DNA of 8,172 nucleotides. Source: Acidimicrobiaceae bacterium (GTDB taxonomy: Bacteria > Actinomycetota > Acidimicrobiia > Acidimicrobiales > Microtrichaceae). Numbering within the stretch: position 1 is the first letter of the stretch; each line of letters begins with the position of its first letter. A program made the position numbers and the translations under genes. The stretch spans positions 343 through 8,514 of the forward strand of contig DORQ01000169.1 of NCBI GenBank assembly GCA_003514205.1, in the 5' to 3' direction. The notes beneath the pieces are model-generated. The model worked only from the letters and a program-made list of their open reading frames with translations. It searched no databases and was not told where the DNA came from. Positions 6,874-8,172 of the stretch are shown here, piece after piece.

Positions 6874-7989
6874 ATGAGTGCCGAGGAACCCTCTGAGCTG
6901 CAGGGCCAATCTGGCACCGGAGACTCACCAGACGTGTTTGCGCTCACCGCTGATCTCGTCGATTTCGCTTCGGAGAGTTTTGAGGAGCAGGCCCTGGTGG
7001 ACTGGCTGGAGCGCGAGCTTGCGCTGTGTCCGCACCTCGATGTGATCCGAATCGGCGACAATCTCATCGCTCGCACCACAGGATCGGCTTCCAGTCGGGT
7101 GATCCTGGCGGGTCACACCGATACCGTTGCGGCGAACGAGAACTTTCCGGGCCGAATTGAGGGGGATGTGCTCTTCGGGGTTGGTTCGGCCGACATGAAA
7201 GGTGGGCTCGCCATCATGTTGGCCGCCGCGCGCCACTTCACTAACCCGATGCTTGAAGTGACATATGTCTTCTATGCGCGGGAAGAGGTTGCGTCTGTCC
7301 ATAACGGTCTTGAGGAGGTTCTGCAGAAGCGGCCGGACCTTCTGGTTGGCGACCTTGCATTGCTTGGCGAGCCGACCGATGCTGCGATCGAGGCTGGCTG
7401 CCAGGGCTCGATCCGAGCAGCGGTGACCATGCTTGGGGCCCGTGCTCATACTGCTCGCGCATGGATGGGCCGAAACGCGATTCATCGCGCAGGACCGTTG
7501 TTGAATGCACTCGCAGGCGCAGAGATTCGCCAGCCGGAAATCGAGGGCTGCACCTTTCATGAGGCAATCCAAGTGGTGGACATCGTTGGCGGAGTGTCTG
7601 GCAACGTGGTTCCAGATCGTTGCACCGTCACAGTGGCGTACCGATTCGCACCGGATCGAAGCCTCGATGAGGCAGAACAGCACCTACGAGAATTGTGCGA
7701 GCCGTACCTAGAAGCGGGCGATCAGATTGACATCGTTGATCGGGCCAATGCTGCACTGCCAGCGGTGACACACCCGATTCTTCAGTCACTGGTTGCCCGC
7801 CATGGGCTCGAAGTCCGTTCAAAACTTGGCTGGACTGATGTGGCACGGTTCGCGGCAATAGGAGTTCCGGCGGCGAACTTCGGGCCAGGCGATCCAACTG
7901 TGGCGCACACCGCAGGTGAGTTCGTGACGAGAGACTCTGTCGAGCGTGCGTGGAAATGTATTGAGGATCTACTCACGGCGGGGATATGA
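6874..7989 (+). CDS. dapE: Succinyl-diaminopimelate desuccinylase DapE (M20 metallohydrolase)
   Basis: A 371-residue di-zinc hydrolase that removes succinate from N-succinyl-LL-DAP, giving the LL-DAP used by DapF. Metal and catalytic residues visible are H81 (AGHTDTV), D107 (GSADMKGG, bridging ligand), E137-E138 (AREEVAS, general base and ligand), E166 (GEPTD) and H345 (VAHTAGEF). IEAGCQGSIR, the lid-domain motif GARAHTARAWMGRNAIHRA, and LGWTDVARF and NFGPGDP near the end match the Gram-positive/actinobacterial DapE type rather than a generic M20 peptidase. The ATG at 6874 has GAGG (6863-6866) 7 bases upstream and lies 16 bases after dapC. About 20 low-complexity residues precede the conserved part. 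It is probably the last gene of the operon, as a 93-base gap follows. Confidence 0.94.
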   Translation: MSAEEPSELQGQSGTGDSPDVFALTADLVDFASESFEEQALVDWLERELALCPHLDVIRIGDNLIARTTGSASSRVILAGHTDTVAANENFPGRIEGDVLFGVGSADMKGGLAIMLAAARHFTNPMLEVTYVFYAREEVASVHNGLEEVLQKRPDLLVGDLALLGEPTDAAIEAGCQGSIRAAVTMLGARAHTARAWMGRNAIHRAGPLLNALAGAEIRQPEIEGCTFHEAIQVVDIVGGVSGNVVPDRCTVTVAYRFAPDRSLDEAEQHLRELCEPYLEAGDQIDIVDRANAALPAVTHPILQSLVARHGLEVRSKLGWTDVARFAAIGVPAANFGPGDPTVAHTAGEFVTRDSVERAWKCIEDLLTAGI

Positions 7990-8082
7990 CTCCAGGACTG
8001 ACCGATTCCCTGGCGGGAAGTCCGATCTCGCGCCCGAAGTGAGCACTAGAGTCTCGACAAAGCCGTCAGGAAGGATTCGCGC
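7990..8082 (+). promoter_or_regulatory. Intergenic gap with possible promoter for the following gene
   Basis: This is the longest non-coding stretch in the window. TAGAGT at 8047-8052 fits the actinobacterial -10 pattern TANNNT, would give a leader of roughly 25 bases, and has no convincing -35 partner. AGGAAGG (8068-8074) is a good ribosome binding site 8 bases before the ATG at 8083. A small inverted repeat, TTCCC-TGGC-GGGAA (8006-8019), is too weak to be called a terminator. The gap suggests the next gene is a separate transcription unit. Confidence 0.35.
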
Positions 8083-8172
8083 ATGGCGAACAACGGAAGT
8101 CCCAAACTCAAACCAGGCATGCTCGGTGTCTGGTTAGGTCTCCTCATGATGCTGCTCGGTCTGGGCAGCTGT
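8083..8172 (+). CDS. Start of a membrane or exported protein (3' end outside window)
   Basis: Only the first 30 codons are visible. A short polar N-terminus with two lysines (MANNGSPKLKPG) is followed by an uninterrupted hydrophobic segment, residues 13-28, rich in Leu, Met and Gly, ending LGLGSC. This could be a first transmembrane helix with the N-terminus in the cytoplasm. Alternatively it could be a lipoprotein signal peptide, with LGSC as an imperfect lipobox and C30 as the lipidated residue. The start is supported by AGGAAGG 8 bases upstream. I do not recognise the family. Confidence 0.6.
   Translation, partial: MANNGSPKLKPGMLGVWLGLLMMLLGLGSC

Noticed and set aside
6405..7079. 224-residue minus-strand frame across the dapC-dapE junction
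   Set aside because: It covers conserved parts of two well-supported genes, its composition is Ser/Arg/Pro-rich, and I see no family motif in it.
8006..8019. TTCCC-TGGC-GGGAA as a terminator after dapE
   Set aside because: The 5-bp stem has no extension and no T-run, too weak to call.

Overview
The window is a stretch of bacterial chromosome with every gene on the + strand and almost no non-coding DNA. The protein sequences (RecA with a short acidic tail, a MiaB of actinobacterial type, the Gram-positive/actinobacterial forms of DapC and DapE), the moderately high GC, the GTG starts and the stop/start overlaps point to an actinobacterium. The order recA-miaB-x-miaA-dapF-hflX-dapC-dapE suggests Acidimicrobiia or a close relative. 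That taxonomic call is inference, because there is no rRNA in the window.

Layout: the 3' end of recA (1-330) is followed by a 44-bp gap holding a strong hairpin. Then come miaB (375-1859), an unannotated gene (1856-2551), miaA (2551-3456), dapF (3459-4277), hflX (4270-5658), dapC (5655-6857) and dapE (6874-7989). From miaB to dapE the genes overlap by 1-8 bp or are separated by at most 16 bp, so they look like one translationally coupled operon. After a 93-bp gap a new gene begins (8083) and runs off the end; its first 30 residues are mostly a hydrophobic segment.

Functionally the operon joins three jobs. MiaA and MiaB are consecutive enzymes that build ms2i6A at position 37 of tRNAs reading U-starting codons. 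DapC, DapE and DapF are the last steps of the succinylase branch of lysine/meso-diaminopimelate synthesis, which feeds peptidoglycan and protein. HflX is a ribosome-associated GTPase.

Two genes do not fit the textbook. The gene between miaB and miaA aligns without gaps to the C-terminal lobe of APH(3')-type aminoglycoside phosphotransferases, but it lacks most of the ATP-binding lobe and has lost all three catalytic/metal residues, so it appears to be a truncated pseudokinase kept in frame inside an operon of essential or near-essential genes. DapF has Ser instead of the first of its two catalytic cysteines while every other active-site residue I can place is retained, even though the neighbouring dapC and dapE imply that an LL-DAP epimerase is needed. 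I see no CRISPR array, mobile element, tRNA or rRNA.
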